A DNA stretch of 36,212 nucleotides from an uncultured Bacteroidia bacterium (lineage in GTDB: Bacteria > Bacteroidota > Bacteroidia > Bacteroidales > UBA932): contig CACZEU010000008.1 in NCBI GenBank assembly GCA_902780175.1, positions 1 through 36,212 of the forward strand. Direction: 5' to 3'. Under the pieces are notes generated by a model. That model was given only the letters and a program-made list of their open reading frames with translations. It had not been told where the DNA came from and ran no database searches. The number at the start of each line of letters is the position of its first letter. Positions within the stretch are counted from its first letter, which is position 1. The position numbers and the translations under genes are program-made. This document shows, one piece after another, positions 21,099-30,893 of this stretch.

Positions 21099-22598
21099 AT
21101 GAAACGAATTACGACGATTGCGATTCTGGCCCTTCTGCTTACCTCATGCAGCAATGCCGAATTTGCACCCTTTGCCCCCGAAAAGGGCTATTACATGTCC
21201 GACGACGCCGTTGGCATGTTCGAGCCCGGCATGGACGAACCCCAATCCGGCGACAGCTTCGACGAAATAACGGAAAACGACTTCATTAAGGTAAGCGAAC
21301 AGCCCGTTTCCACCTTCAGCATCGACGCCGACGGCGCATCCTACGCCTACACCCGCCGCTGCCTCAAACAGGGCTATATCCCCGGTAAAAACGCCGTCAG
21401 GACCGAAGAGTTCCTCAACTATTTCACCTTCGACTACACCGAGCCCACCGGCGACGAGACCGTAGCCATCAACGCAGAGATAGGCGACTGCCCCTGGAAC
21501 GCGTCCCACAAGCTCCTGCGCCTCGGACTCAAGGGCAAGTCCCTGTCGGATGGCGAGATTCCCCCGGCAAACTACATATTCCTCATCGACACCTCCGGCT
21601 CCATGCGCGGCGACGACCGCATCGAGCTCCTCAAGAGCGGCCTGTGCAACATGCTGGACTATATGCGTCCCGTCGACCGCGTTGCCATTATCACCTATTC
21701 CGGCAGCGTCTCGATGCCCCTGGAGTCCACCCTCGTAAAGGATCCCGCCGCCATCAAGCGCATCATCCGCAAGCTGGAGGCAGACGGCTCCACCGCCGGC
21801 GGCGCAGCGATGAAAATGGCCTACGACGAGGCCTCGGGGCACTATATGACCGGCGGCAACAACCGCATCATAATGTGCACCGACGGCGACTTCAACGTCG
21901 GCGTCTCCTCGACGGAAGAACTCGTAGAGATGGTGGAGAGCTACCAGGAAAAGGGCATCTACCTAAGCATAATGGGCTTCGGTCAGGGCAACTACCAGGA
22001 TTCCCGCATGGAGAACCTCTCCAACCACGGCAACGGCACCTATACCTACATCGACTGCGAGAATGAAATGATGAAGGTCTTCGTCCACGAGCGCTCCCAC
22101 TTCTACTCCGTGGCCAACGACACCAAGTGCCAGCTGACCTTCACCGACGCCGTAGACAGCTACCGTCTCATAGGCTACGAGAACCGCGTCATGAACAACG
22201 AAGACTTCGAGGACGACAAGAAAGACGCAGGCGAAATCGGCGCCGGCCAGACCGTAACGGCCATCTACGAACTCATACCGGCCCAGGGCTTCACCGAATC
22301 AGCCCCTGCCGCTACCTTCGACGTCCGCTACAAGAAGGCCCTCGGACAGGAAAGCCGCCCGCTCAGCCTGAAGGTCACCGTCCCCAAGGCCGAATACGTC
22401 TCTTCCCCCGAATTCAGCTTCGCAGCGGGCATAACGGCCTTCTGCCTGACGCTCAGGGATTCCCAGTACAAGGGAAATGCAAGTTTCGACATGGCCTCCG
22501 AACTGGTCGCCAAAGGCTCCGCCAACGTGTCCGATCCCCTCAAACTGAGGGCAGAACTGGCAGAACTTATACGCGCCGCCGCGAAGGCACAGCAATAA
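21099..22598 (+). CDS. von Willebrand factor type A lipoprotein (YfbK-like)
   Basis: The 499-residue precursor has a lipobox (LLLTSC, Cys17). Residues 65-155 hold the N-terminal YfbK-type domain (STFSIDADGASYAYTRR, VRTEEFLNYFTFDY). The vWA domain begins near residue 158 with the metal-ion-dependent adhesion site DTSGSM (164-169) and continues through TYSGSV and CTDGDFNVG, and the C-terminal third is a DUF3520-type domain (QTVTAIYELIPA, YKKALGQESRPLSLKV). Such proteins sit on the outside of Bacteroidota cells and bind unknown partners. It is a single gene. Its last 32 bases overlap the 3' end of the convergent YfhO-like gene. Confidence 0.93.
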   Translation: MKRITTIAILALLLTSCSNAEFAPFAPEKGYYMSDDAVGMFEPGMDEPQSGDSFDEITENDFIKVSEQPVSTFSIDADGASYAYTRRCLKQGYIPGKNAVRTEEFLNYFTFDYTEPTGDETVAINAEIGDCPWNASHKLLRLGLKGKSLSDGEIPPANYIFLIDTSGSMRGDDRIELLKSGLCNMLDYMRPVDRVAIITYSGSVSMPLESTLVKDPAAIKRIIRKLEADGSTAGGAAMKMAYDEASGHYMTGGNNRIIMCTDGDFNVGVSSTEELVEMVESYQEKGIYLSIMGFGQGNYQDSRMENLSNHGNGTYTYIDCENEMMKVFVHERSHFYSVANDTKCQLTFTDAVDSYRLIGYENRVMNNEDFEDDKKDAGEIGAGQTVTAIYELIPAQGFTESAPAATFDVRYKKALGQESRPLSLKVTVPKAEYVSSPEFSFAAGITAFCLTLRDSQYKGNASFDMASELVAKGSANVSDPLKLRAELAELIRAAAKAQQ

Positions 22599-24978
22599 AC
22601 GCCACGCTTCCCGCGAGCAGCAAAAGAAGAATGATTGAACTCAGGCGGGAAATCCAGGCGCCCCTTTCATAAGAAACAGGCTCGAAGCTCATCGTGAGCT
22701 TATGGGCACCGGACGGGAGGTCTATGCAACGCAGCAGGCCTCCCGCTACCGTTCCAAGCTCATCGGCTCCGCCCTCGTAGAGTCCGATGGGCAGCTGCGT
22801 GCCGTCGTCGAGACGCGCCACCCATCCGGCCGGATAATACACCTCGCTGAACACCGCACGGCCTCCCTCGGGGCTGCTGAATGAGTATTCCAGGCGGTCG
22901 GGGCTGTAGGAAGTCAGTTCAACCGAGCCGTCCGCCGACTCGAACCAGGCATTGCCTCTGGCATACTTGTACGTCAAAGGAGCATTGTCCGGAGAAATGA
23001 TGATGTAACGGCAGTTGAGCGAAGAGAGGCTCTCCAGGTAAGGCAGCATATCCTCCGCCTCCCCTACCGTCCTGGCGCCGCTGAAGGACTTGCCCAGGGT
23101 GGAAAGGTCCTTCGCCAGGCGGGCGTCGATATACTCCTGATAGCGCTGGAGCTTTGCCGGCGAGTATCCGCCGATGTTCTTGTGCCAGTAGGAAGGATGG
23201 GAGTCGTTGAAGATATTGACGCTGAGATCGACCACGCGGAAGGACGGGTCTTTGTCTGCAAGTATTGCTTCGTCCACCGGACGCTTGGCGATCTGGTTGC
23301 TGAAAGTCTTGGCGGGCAGGAAATCGTCGTGATTAAGATACCGCTTGCCCACCGTAAACATGTCCAGAAGCACCAGCACGCATACGATTGCGGCAGCCGG
23401 GATGCGGCGGCCCTGCTTGCCGGCACCCCAGAGGAGGACGACGACAGCGGCGGCGATAAGCAGCAGTGAGCGCAGCGTATCGGTCCACATAAGGTCCATA
23501 CGGTCTGTCATGAGCGCCTGGACCAGCACGTCGGGCTGGCCGGCGTCGGCGGCTCCGGAGAAGGAGCCGAACATGCTCTGCAGCACCGCCAGAAGCAGCA
23601 CAAGGCCTAATGAAACCCCGCCGGCGGTGAGCACCTTGCGGCTAAGCGCGCGGACGTCGGGCTCGCCTTTCACGATGCGGTCGAGCATAAGGAATCCCAG
23701 CACAGGCAGAGTGAACTGGAGTATCACCAGGGCCATCGACACCGTACGGAACTTGTTGTACAGCGGCGCCAGGTCGTAGAACAGTTTGGTAAACCACAGG
23801 AAATGGCTGCCGAGCGACAGCAGCACCGCCAGCAGCGAAGCCGCCGCCAGCCACCATTTCTCCTTGCCCTTCCAGTACATCAGGCCGAATATGAACAGGA
23901 ACACCGTAATGGCACCCATATACATAGGGCCGGCGGTGAAGGGCTGGGGGCCCCAATAGGTCGGAAGGCTCTTGCGGACCTGCGCGAGGTTGGGCTGACC
24001 GGCCCTTCGAAGCAGTTCCACGGTCTCCGACTTCATGCTAAGCTCTCCCGCCGACGATCCGCCGTTGTAATTGGGTATGACGAGGTTGGGAAGTTCCTCC
24101 CAGCCGTAGGACCAGGCCGTTGCATAGTCGATGTCGAGGCCCTTGGTGCCGCCTTCCCTGGCGCCGCCCTCGGAGGAGCCGCCGCGCATCGAATACGGAG
24201 TGTACTCCCAGGTGGGAAGGAGGCTCGACGCATTGGTCGCGACTCCGGTGAGTCCCAGTACCAGCAGCAGCACCGAAGCCAGCCAGAAGTACTTCTGCGG
24301 CTTCTTGCGGGCAATCATCCATACGAACAGCACAAGCACGTACAGCAGTATGATGATGGCAAGATAATAGGAAATCTGCGGATGATGGGCCTTGATCTGG
24401 AAGGATACGGAAACGCCGAAGAGGGCCGCACCGAGGCCTATGCAGGCAAGGCGCCTGCGCTTGCCGAGCCCCTCCTCAACCGCCTTGCGATAGGTGAAAA
24501 CCAGGGCTGCAAGCACCCAGGGCACGTATGCCAGGGCCATCATCTTGGTGTTGTGGCCTACCTGGATGATCTGCATATTGTACGAGCAGAAGGTGACGGC
24601 GATGGCGCCTCCGGCCGCGACCAGCGGACTGATACCGAGCGACAGCATCAGCAGGAAGGCCCCCAGCAGCGATATGAAGAAATATGTCGCCGGACGCTTG
24701 CCCGTCAACAGGAAGTCATATACCGGCTTGGTGACGTCGCCCGTACTGGGGCTTGTGAATGCGATGGTGGGCATGCCGCCGAACATCGATTCCGTCCAGG
24801 CGGCGGGCTCGCCGGGATGCGCCTTGTCCCACTCCAGCTTTTCGTGGGACATTCCCATCCATCCGGAGATGTCGGACTGATTGACGACCTTGCCGGAGAG
24901 GACGTCCGGGACGAATGCGTAGGAGAGTACCAGGAAGCCCAGCACTATGCCGGCGATTATGAGAATCTGTTTCTTCAT
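22567..24978 (-). CDS. YfhO family multi-spanning membrane protein
   Basis: The 803-residue protein starts with a transmembrane segment (ILIIAGIVLGFLVLSYAFVPDVL), then a periplasmic loop, and has roughly a dozen further hydrophobic helices up to about residue 550, followed by a large soluble C-terminal region and a last helix (RLSSIILLLLLAGSVAFIAV). This layout, with DISGWMGMSHEKLEWDK and PTYWGPQPFTAGPMYMG segments, fits the YfhO/GT-C-like family, implicated in glycosylation of surface polymers or teichoic acid in other phyla. It lies downstream of a CpXC-type protein and a glycosyltransferase, consistent with an envelope glycan role. The lipid-sugar donor is unknown. Confidence 0.88.
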   Translation of the reverse strand: MKKQILIIAGIVLGFLVLSYAFVPDVLSGKVVNQSDISGWMGMSHEKLEWDKAHPGEPAAWTESMFGGMPTIAFTSPSTGDVTKPVYDFLLTGKRPATYFFISLLGAFLLMLSLGISPLVAAGGAIAVTFCSYNMQIIQVGHNTKMMALAYVPWVLAALVFTYRKAVEEGLGKRRRLACIGLGAALFGVSVSFQIKAHHPQISYYLAIIILLYVLVLFVWMIARKKPQKYFWLASVLLLVLGLTGVATNASSLLPTWEYTPYSMRGGSSEGGAREGGTKGLDIDYATAWSYGWEELPNLVIPNYNGGSSAGELSMKSETVELLRRAGQPNLAQVRKSLPTYWGPQPFTAGPMYMGAITVFLFIFGLMYWKGKEKWWLAAASLLAVLLSLGSHFLWFTKLFYDLAPLYNKFRTVSMALVILQFTLPVLGFLMLDRIVKGEPDVRALSRKVLTAGGVSLGLVLLLAVLQSMFGSFSGAADAGQPDVLVQALMTDRMDLMWTDTLRSLLLIAAAVVVLLWGAGKQGRRIPAAAIVCVLVLLDMFTVGKRYLNHDDFLPAKTFSNQIAKRPVDEAILADKDPSFRVVDLSVNIFNDSHPSYWHKNIGGYSPAKLQRYQEYIDARLAKDLSTLGKSFSGARTVGEAEDMLPYLESLSSLNCRYIIISPDNAPLTYKYARGNAWFESADGSVELTSYSPDRLEYSFSSPEGGRAVFSEVYYPAGWVARLDDGTQLPIGLYEGGADELGTVAGGLLRCIDLPSGAHKLTMSFEPVSYERGAWISRLSSIILLLLLAGSVAFIAVPSRRRV

Positions 24979-24982
24979 GCTG

Positions 24983-25567
24983 CTATCGGATAAATTGTTC
25001 CACCCAGGCGGAATCCACTCTCACAAGGCCGTGGAGGCTCTCCCCGATGACGGGATTGCGGCCGATGATGGCGGCGCAGTCCTCGTAAACGTTGAAGCCT
25101 ACGGCCAGAAGCTGCATCTGTGAGTCTTCCGGATAGGTGAAAATGATTTCGTTGTCGACGCCCTCGGTGCGCAGGAACTTCAGCTGGACTTCCCTGCCCA
25201 TCTCGGAACGGGTGACGAATTTGCAGAACTCCAGCGCGGCGTCGTCCAGCCCGGCGTGGAATATCTTGACTTTCTCTATGAGGTCGCCCACATTGGACAC
25301 CAGCCTGCCGCTCAGGCCTTCGAGCCCTTCTACGGAAATACTGCGGTCCGACAGGCATACGAGGCAGTTTTCGTCCTTGTACACCACCGGGGAACCGATA
25401 AGTTCGCGCAGGCCGCACTCCGGGCATTCACGCACGAAAAGCTCGCCGCTGAGCACTCCGGCCTGCAGTTCGGGCTCGCCGGTGGCGTCTATGAATGAGT
25501 ACACCGGGGATTGGTACGTCCTGCCGCAGCGCGGACAGCGGAATTGTTCGGAAGTGGATTTTGTCAT
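24983..25567 (-). CDS. CpXC domain-containing zinc-ribbon-like protein
   Basis: A 194-residue cytoplasmic protein with two CxxC pairs near the N-terminus, CPRCG (Cys11, Cys14) and CPECG (Cys48, Cys51), 34 residues apart, likely binding one zinc ion as in the CpXC family. The rest is a mixed alpha/beta domain without recognisable motif. Its start overlaps the glycosyltransferase stop by 4 bases and the YfhO-like gene follows after 4 bases, so the three are probably co-translated. No function is established for the family. Confidence 0.75.
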   Translation of the reverse strand: MTKSTSEQFRCPRCGRTYQSPVYSFIDATGEPELQAGVLSGELFVRECPECGLRELIGSPVVYKDENCLVCLSDRSISVEGLEGLSGRLVSNVGDLIEKVKIFHAGLDDAALEFCKFVTRSEMGREVQLKFLRTEGVDNEIIFTYPEDSQMQLLAVGFNVYEDCAAIIGRNPVIGESLHGLVRVDSAWVEQFIR

Positions 25568-26844
25568 AGTATCTCTGCCATACGGCGGGTGAGTTCAATG
25601 CGTGAAAATGCCGAAATGTCGCCGGTGCACGGGCCGTCCTCGCCGCGAAGGTGGCGCTCCCAGGCGCTGTCGATATAATTCCGGAGGGATTCCTCACGGT
25701 CCCAGTCGTACATCACTCCGGCGCCCGTTTCGCCGAGCACGCGGGCTGAGGCGCTGTCTTCCTGGCCGATTCCCAGTACGGGACGGCGCGCCGCGAGGTA
25801 TTCAAAAATCTTTCCGGGAAGGGCCTTGGCGTACTCCGGTTCGTGACGGAGCAACAGCAGGAGGACATTGGCGCTGCGCTGCTCCGCTACTGTCTTGTAA
25901 TGCGGCAGGTAGCCGAGGTCGTCGACGTTGTCGGACAGGCCGCGGACGCGCAGGGCGTCGAAGATTTCAGGATCGACCTTGCCGGCGAGGCGTATGCGGA
26001 GCTGCCGCTTGAAGTTGCTGTCGGAAGTGCACTTGCGGGCAAGGATGTCCCACAGGCACAGGGGGTTGCCGTCGGAGGAGAATAGGCCGGTATTGACTAC
26101 GGTGAAGCGTTCGGCGGGAAGGGCAGGGGCGTCGGTGCAGAAGTCGGCGTCGTCGTATCCGTTGGTCAGAAGGAGTACCGGAGTCGAGGTGCGTTTCTGG
26201 AAATCCTCCCGCTCGAGCGGTGAAACGGAAACAACGGTATCGGCCTCGTCGAGCACCTGTTTCTCCAGTCGGCGGTGGCGCGCCGCAGTCCACGGCAGGA
26301 GCTTCATATGCTTGAAGTAGAATATCTCCGTCCAGGCGTCGCGGAAATCGGCCACCCAGCGCACTCCGGTGCGGCGTTTGAGGCCGAGCCCGATGAGGTG
26401 CATGGAGTGGGGCGGACCGGTGGTGACCACCGTATCTACGGGATGGTCCTTGAGGTATGACGTAAGGAAACGGACTGACGGGCGGATCCAGCCGGCACGC
26501 GGATCGGGTACGAACAGATTGCCCCGGACCATCACCGCAAGCTGCTGCAGCAGGGTTTTCTTCTGGGCGTTGAGCTGATTGACGCCGGCTCCCTTGCCGG
26601 AAGACTTGACCACCTTGCGGTAGAAGCCGTAGGGCTCGCGGATGGGACGCTTGATGACTTCAAGCCCCTCGGGGATGTCGGTCAGCAGGCTTACATCGAC
26701 CGCCAGCTGGTCCGGGTTCTCCGGGGTATAGACGACGCATTCCCAGCCGAAGCGGGACAGGTATTTGGAAAACTTGAGCCAGCGCTGCACGCCGCTTCCG
26801 GCGGTGGGCGGCCAGTAATAGGTTATGATGAGGACTCGTTTCAT
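25564..26844 (-). CDS. Glycosyltransferase, GT4-like (GT-B fold)
   Basis: A 426-residue protein with the GT-B opening LIITYYWPPTAGSGVQRWLKF, a VTTGPPHSMHLIGL segment, the DFRDAWTE motif common in this subgroup, and a C-terminal donor-binding half with YLPHYKTVAEQRSANVLLLLL and PGKIFEYLAARRPVLGIG, in which the conserved GT4 glutamate lies. It should transfer a nucleotide-activated sugar to an envelope acceptor at the cytoplasmic face. It overlaps mutS upstream and the CpXC gene downstream, each by 4 bases (ATGA). Acceptor and sugar are unknown. Confidence 0.88.
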   Translation of the reverse strand: MKRVLIITYYWPPTAGSGVQRWLKFSKYLSRFGWECVVYTPENPDQLAVDVSLLTDIPEGLEVIKRPIREPYGFYRKVVKSSGKGAGVNQLNAQKKTLLQQLAVMVRGNLFVPDPRAGWIRPSVRFLTSYLKDHPVDTVVTTGPPHSMHLIGLGLKRRTGVRWVADFRDAWTEIFYFKHMKLLPWTAARHRRLEKQVLDEADTVVSVSPLEREDFQKRTSTPVLLLTNGYDDADFCTDAPALPAERFTVVNTGLFSSDGNPLCLWDILARKCTSDSNFKRQLRIRLAGKVDPEIFDALRVRGLSDNVDDLGYLPHYKTVAEQRSANVLLLLLRHEPEYAKALPGKIFEYLAARRPVLGIGQEDSASARVLGETGAGVMYDWDREESLRNYIDSAWERHLRGEDGPCTGDISAFSRIELTRRMAEIL

Positions 26845-29441
26845 TGGTCGGCTCCTACTTCTTCTTTGAGTTTGCGCAGCAGGTCGAAGGCGCGCAGGGG
26901 CGTCATGTTGTCGAGGTCGGCGGCGAGGAGCTGTTCCCGGATCGAGCCCAGAGTGGGGTCGTCGAGCTGGAAGAAGGAAAGCTGCACGCTGCCGTCTTCG
27001 GCGGTGTTTTTGGAGAGGGCGTCGGCGTTGCGCTCACGGCGCTCCAGGTCGCGGAGGGTTCGCTCGGCGGAGTCTATCACCTCGCGGGGCATACCGGCCA
27101 TCCTGGCCACGTGGATACCGAAGCTGTGGGCCACTCCGCCGCGTTCCAGCTTGCGGAGGAAGATGACGTCATGGCCGTCTTCCTTTACCGCTATATGCCA
27201 GTTGTGTACGCGCTGGAAGCGGTTTTCCAGGTCGTTGAGCTCGTGGTAGTGGGTGGCGAAGAGGGTCTTGGCGCCGTGGCCGCGCTGGTGGACGTATTCT
27301 ACAAGGGCACTGGCGATGGACATGCCGTCGTAGGTGGAGGTGCCTCGGCCGATTTCGTCCATCAGCACCAGGGAGCGCTCGGAGAGGTTGTGCATTATCA
27401 TCGACGTCTCCAGCATTTCCACCATGAAGGTGGATTCGCCGCGGGAGATGTTGTCGGTGGCTCCGACGCGGGTGAATATCTTGTCGAATATGCCTATCCT
27501 GGCGGATTCGGCGGGGACGAAGGAGCCGGCCTGGGCCATCAGCACTATGAGGGCCGTCTGGCGCAGCAGGGCGGACTTTCCGGACATGTTGGGGCCGGTG
27601 AGTATCATTATCTGCTCGCTGCGGCTATCCATGGAGATGTCGTTGGGGACATACTTCTCGCCGGGCTGCATCATGGTCTCGATGACGGGATGGCGGCCGC
27701 CTTTTATCTCAAAGGAGAGGGACTTGTCCAGGACGGGGCGGCAGTAGCCCCTGTCGATGGCCTGGACGGCGTAACCCTGCAGGACGTCGAGCTGGGAGAT
27801 GACGCGGCAGTCGGACTGGATGTCCTTGATGCGGGAGCGGATGTCTTCGACCAGGCGGGCGTAGAGGTCGGCCTCGATCTGGTAGATGGAACCCTCGGCG
27901 TCGAGTATCTTGCGTTCGTATTCCTTCAGCTCTTCGGTGACGTAGCGTTCGCCGGAGACGAGGGTCTGCTTGCGGATCCAGTCCGGGGGGACCTGGTCGC
28001 GGTAGGTGTTGCGCACCTCGATGTAGTAGCCGAAGACGTTGTTGTAGCCTATTTTGAGGGAGCTGATGCCGGTGCGTTCGACCTCGCGGCGCTGCATTTC
28101 CTGCAGGTAGTCGCGGCCGCCGGAGGAGATGTCGCGCAGTTCGTCCAGTTCCTTGCTGACGCCGCGGGCGATGACTTCGCCCTTGCCGATCTGGGGGGCG
28201 GGATTGGGAGCCATCGTCTTCTGTATCCTGGCAAGCAGGGGGTCGGTGTCCCTGAGGCCTTTGGCGAGTTTTTCGAGGGCGGGGATGCCGGTGTCGGAAC
28301 AGATGCCGCGGACGGGGGTCATCTGGCCGAGGGAACGCGCCAGCTGCATCACCTCGCGGGGGTTGATCTTGCCGGTGGCGGCGCGGGCGGTGATGCGCTC
28401 CAGGTCGCCTATGTCGGATATGCGGGCGCGGAGGTCCTGCAGGGCCTCTTCGTTGTCGATGAAGAAGCTGACGACGTCGTAGCGGCCGTTGAGCGTGGGG
28501 ATGTCCATTATGGGGAGCGCCAGCCATTCGCGGAGGAGGCGGCTGCCCATCGGGGAGCAGCAGCGGTCGAGTACGTCGACGAGGCTGACGCCCTCGCGGC
28601 CGGCGTTGCTCTGGAAGATTTCCAGGTTGCGCAAGGTGAAGCGGTCCATCCAGACGAAGCTGCCTTCGTCGATGCGGCTGATGGAACAGATGTTCCGCAG
28701 GCCGGTGTGGTGGGTCTGCTCAAGGTAGAAGACGAGCGCGCCGGCGGAGCATACGGCAAGCGGGAAGCGGTCTACGGCGAAGCCTTTGAGGGAGCTTACA
28801 CCCAGCTGGGAGCAGAGTTTTTCGGTGGCGGCGTCGGGAACGAAGGCCCATTCGTCGAGGGCGGTGACGTAGAAATCGGGGTGCCTGTCGCGTACGGTGC
28901 GCCAGATGTCGCGCTGCACTACCAGTTCCTTGGGGTGGAAGGAATACAGGAGGGTGGATATGTAGTCGGGGCTGCCCTGGGCGACCTTGAAGGTGCCGGT
29001 GGAGACGTCCAGGAAGGCGGCGCCGCATTCGGGGCCGTCGTAGGTGAGGCCTGCGAGCCAGTTGTGCTCCTTGCCCTCGAGCATCGTTTCGCCGAAGGCT
29101 ATGCCGGGGGTGAGGATTTCCGTCACTCCGCGCTGGACGAGTTTGCCTTTGGCGAGCTTGGGGTCCTCGAGCTGGTCGCAGATGGCGACCTTGAAGCCGG
29201 CGCGGACCAGCTTGGGAAGGTAGGTGTCGAGCGCGTGATGAGGGAAGCCGGCCATTTCGGTGTCCCCTTTTTCGCCGTTGGAGCGGCGCGTGAGGACCAT
29301 TCCGAGGACTTTGCTGAGCGTGACGGCGTCGTCGGAATAGCACTCGTAGAAGTCGCCTACGCGGTAAAGCAGCAGGGCTTCGGGGTGCTGGGCCTTGGTT
29401 GCGAAATATTGTTTGAGTAGCGGGGTGTCTTCCTTTGCCAT
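26841..29441 (-). CDS. mutS: DNA mismatch repair protein MutS
   Basis: The 866-residue protein (start at 29441, MAKEDTPLL; the frame is open six codons further but unsupported) binds mismatches and small loops in DNA. Domain I holds the mismatch-reading GDFYECY motif (Phe-x-Glu). The ATPase domain has the Walker A GPNMSGKS (about residue 613) and the Walker B LVLMDEIGRGTSTYDG (about 700), followed by the ATHYHEL signature. Length fits bacterial MutS1. The 3' end overlaps the glycosyltransferase start (ATGA), which places a repair gene upstream of envelope genes. The sodium symporter gene lies 28 bases upstream on the same strand. A long antisense frame on the plus strand is an artefact of GC-rich codon use. 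Confidence 0.97.
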   Translation of the reverse strand: MAKEDTPLLKQYFATKAQHPEALLLYRVGDFYECYSDDAVTLSKVLGMVLTRRSNGEKGDTEMAGFPHHALDTYLPKLVRAGFKVAICDQLEDPKLAKGKLVQRGVTEILTPGIAFGETMLEGKEHNWLAGLTYDGPECGAAFLDVSTGTFKVAQGSPDYISTLLYSFHPKELVVQRDIWRTVRDRHPDFYVTALDEWAFVPDAATEKLCSQLGVSSLKGFAVDRFPLAVCSAGALVFYLEQTHHTGLRNICSISRIDEGSFVWMDRFTLRNLEIFQSNAGREGVSLVDVLDRCCSPMGSRLLREWLALPIMDIPTLNGRYDVVSFFIDNEEALQDLRARISDIGDLERITARAATGKINPREVMQLARSLGQMTPVRGICSDTGIPALEKLAKGLRDTDPLLARIQKTMAPNPAPQIGKGEVIARGVSKELDELRDISSGGRDYLQEMQRREVERTGISSLKIGYNNVFGYYIEVRNTYRDQVPPDWIRKQTLVSGERYVTEELKEYERKILDAEGSIYQIEADLYARLVEDIRSRIKDIQSDCRVISQLDVLQGYAVQAIDRGYCRPVLDKSLSFEIKGGRHPVIETMMQPGEKYVPNDISMDSRSEQIMILTGPNMSGKSALLRQTALIVLMAQAGSFVPAESARIGIFDKIFTRVGATDNISRGESTFMVEMLETSMIMHNLSERSLVLMDEIGRGTSTYDGMSIASALVEYVHQRGHGAKTLFATHYHELNDLENRFQRVHNWHIAVKEDGHDVIFLRKLERGGVAHSFGIHVARMAGMPREVIDSAERTLRDLERRERNADALSKNTAEDGSVQLSFFQLDDPTLGSIREQLLAADLDNMTPLRAFDLLRKLKEEVGADQ

Positions 29442-29469
29442 ATCTTGCGAATATAGCAATTATTTTCCG

Positions 29470-30840
29470 TTACTGCAGTATGTTGATGAGGAAAATGACG
29501 AGGATTGCGGGCGGTATTATCCAGCGGATGAGGAAATAGATGACGTTGAAAACTCCGTTGCCGAGGCGGACGGTGCCGCCGCTGGTGAGTTCGTCGCGCA
29601 CATCGGCCTTTTTCATCTTCCAGCCGACGAAGAGGACGAAGACGAGTGCTCCGAGGGTCATGAGGATGTTGGAACTGGCGTAGTCGCAGAGGTCGAAGAT
29701 GGTCTTGTCAAAGAGTTTGACGTCCTTCATCGGGCCGAAGGAGAGGGAGCAGAAGATGCCGAGGATGAATCCCGGGACGAAGAAGGCGAGGACGGCCTGC
29801 CAGCGCTTGAATCCGTATTGTTCGACGGCGTGCTCCACGCAGACTTCGAACATCGATATCGACGACGTGAGGGCGGCGGTGAGGACGGCGAGGAAGAAGG
29901 CCAGGGTGACTGCGTAACCGAGGATGGGGGCATCCTGTCCCATTTTGGCGAATATGTACGGGAGGGTTTCGTACACCAGGGGCGGGCCGGCGGAGGGTTC
30001 GATGCCGGCTGAGAATACGGCTGGCATGATGGCGAATCCGCTGATGAGGGCGAACATGGTGTCGGAGCCGGCGGTCCAGAGGCCGGACTTGATGATGCTG
30101 TCTTCCTTCTTCATGAAGGAGGAGTAGATGAGCACGGTGCCCATGCCGAGGGACATGGAGAAGAATGCCTGGCCGAGGGCGGCGGCCCATCCGTCGCCGT
30201 CGAGCTTGCTGAAGTCGGGTTTGATGAGGTAACGGATGCCTTCGCCGGCGCCGGGCAGCAGGCAGGAGAAGACGACGATGAGGAGCATGAGGAAGAAGAG
30301 CATCGGCATCGTTATCTTGGTGAATTTTTCTATGCCTTTCTTGACGCCGCCGAGGACGATGAGGGCGGTGAGGCCGAGGAATGCGGCCATCATCGATATG
30401 GATTCGACGGGGGATGCGGCCATTTTGTTGAAGATGGCTACGGCGCCGTCGGGATTGCCGTGGGAGAGTTTGCCGGTCAGGGAGCGGAGGAGGAAGTCGA
30501 GGGACCATCCGCCTACGACGCTGTAGAAGCTGACGATTATGAAGCTGGTGAGGACGCATGCGGCTCCCATCCATTTCCATTTGGTGCCGGGTGCGAGTTT
30601 GCTGAATGCGCCGTAAACGCCGAGGCGTGCCCTGCGGCCTATGATGGCCTCGCAGACGAAGCCGGGAAGGGCGATGGTGAGGCAGCAGAGTATGTATGCT
30701 ATGATGAACGCTGCGCCGCCGTGTTCTCCGACCATGTAGGGGAAGCGCCAGATATTGCCGAGTCCGATCGCCGACCCGGCCATCGCCATAATGAAGGTGA
30801 ATTGGCTGCCGAAATTCTCTCTTTTTCCTATCATATTCAT
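29470..30840 (-). CDS. Neurotransmitter:sodium symporter (NSS/SNF) family transporter
   Basis: A 456-residue, 12-helix inner-membrane transporter. I start at the ATG at 30840; the longer open frame runs into the palindromic repeat. TM1 carries the signature GSAIGLGNIWRFPY (residues 22-35), which forms the Na+ and substrate sites in LeuT-type proteins, and TM6 the SLGMGTVLIYSSFM segment. Such bacterial members import amino acids together with sodium. The substrate is not readable from sequence. A near-consensus -7 box (CATCTTTG at 30852-30859) lies 12-19 bases upstream. mutS follows after 28 bases. Confidence 0.93.
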   Translation of the reverse strand: MNMIGKRENFGSQFTFIMAMAGSAIGLGNIWRFPYMVGEHGGAAFIIAYILCCLTIALPGFVCEAIIGRRARLGVYGAFSKLAPGTKWKWMGAACVLTSFIIVSFYSVVGGWSLDFLLRSLTGKLSHGNPDGAVAIFNKMAASPVESISMMAAFLGLTALIVLGGVKKGIEKFTKITMPMLFFLMLLIVVFSCLLPGAGEGIRYLIKPDFSKLDGDGWAAALGQAFFSMSLGMGTVLIYSSFMKKEDSIIKSGLWTAGSDTMFALISGFAIMPAVFSAGIEPSAGPPLVYETLPYIFAKMGQDAPILGYAVTLAFFLAVLTAALTSSISMFEVCVEHAVEQYGFKRWQAVLAFFVPGFILGIFCSLSFGPMKDVKLFDKTIFDLCDYASSNILMTLGALVFVLFVGWKMKKADVRDELTSGGTVRLGNGVFNVIYFLIRWIIPPAILVIFLINILQ

Positions 30841-30893
30841 AATCAAAGTCTCAAAGATGGGAAAAAGTGTGTAAAAATCCAAAAGGGGGGCGG

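Noticed and set aside
26844-29420. 858-codon open frame on the plus strand, antisense to mutS
   Set aside because: It is the shadow of GC-rich mutS codons; its translation is Val/Gly/Ala/Asp-rich with no recognisable domain, while mutS on the other strand is unmistakable.
29448-29455. TATATTCG on the minus strand as a mutS promoter
   Set aside because: It is only 6 bases from the mutS ATG, which would leave almost no leader, and it is one base off consensus.
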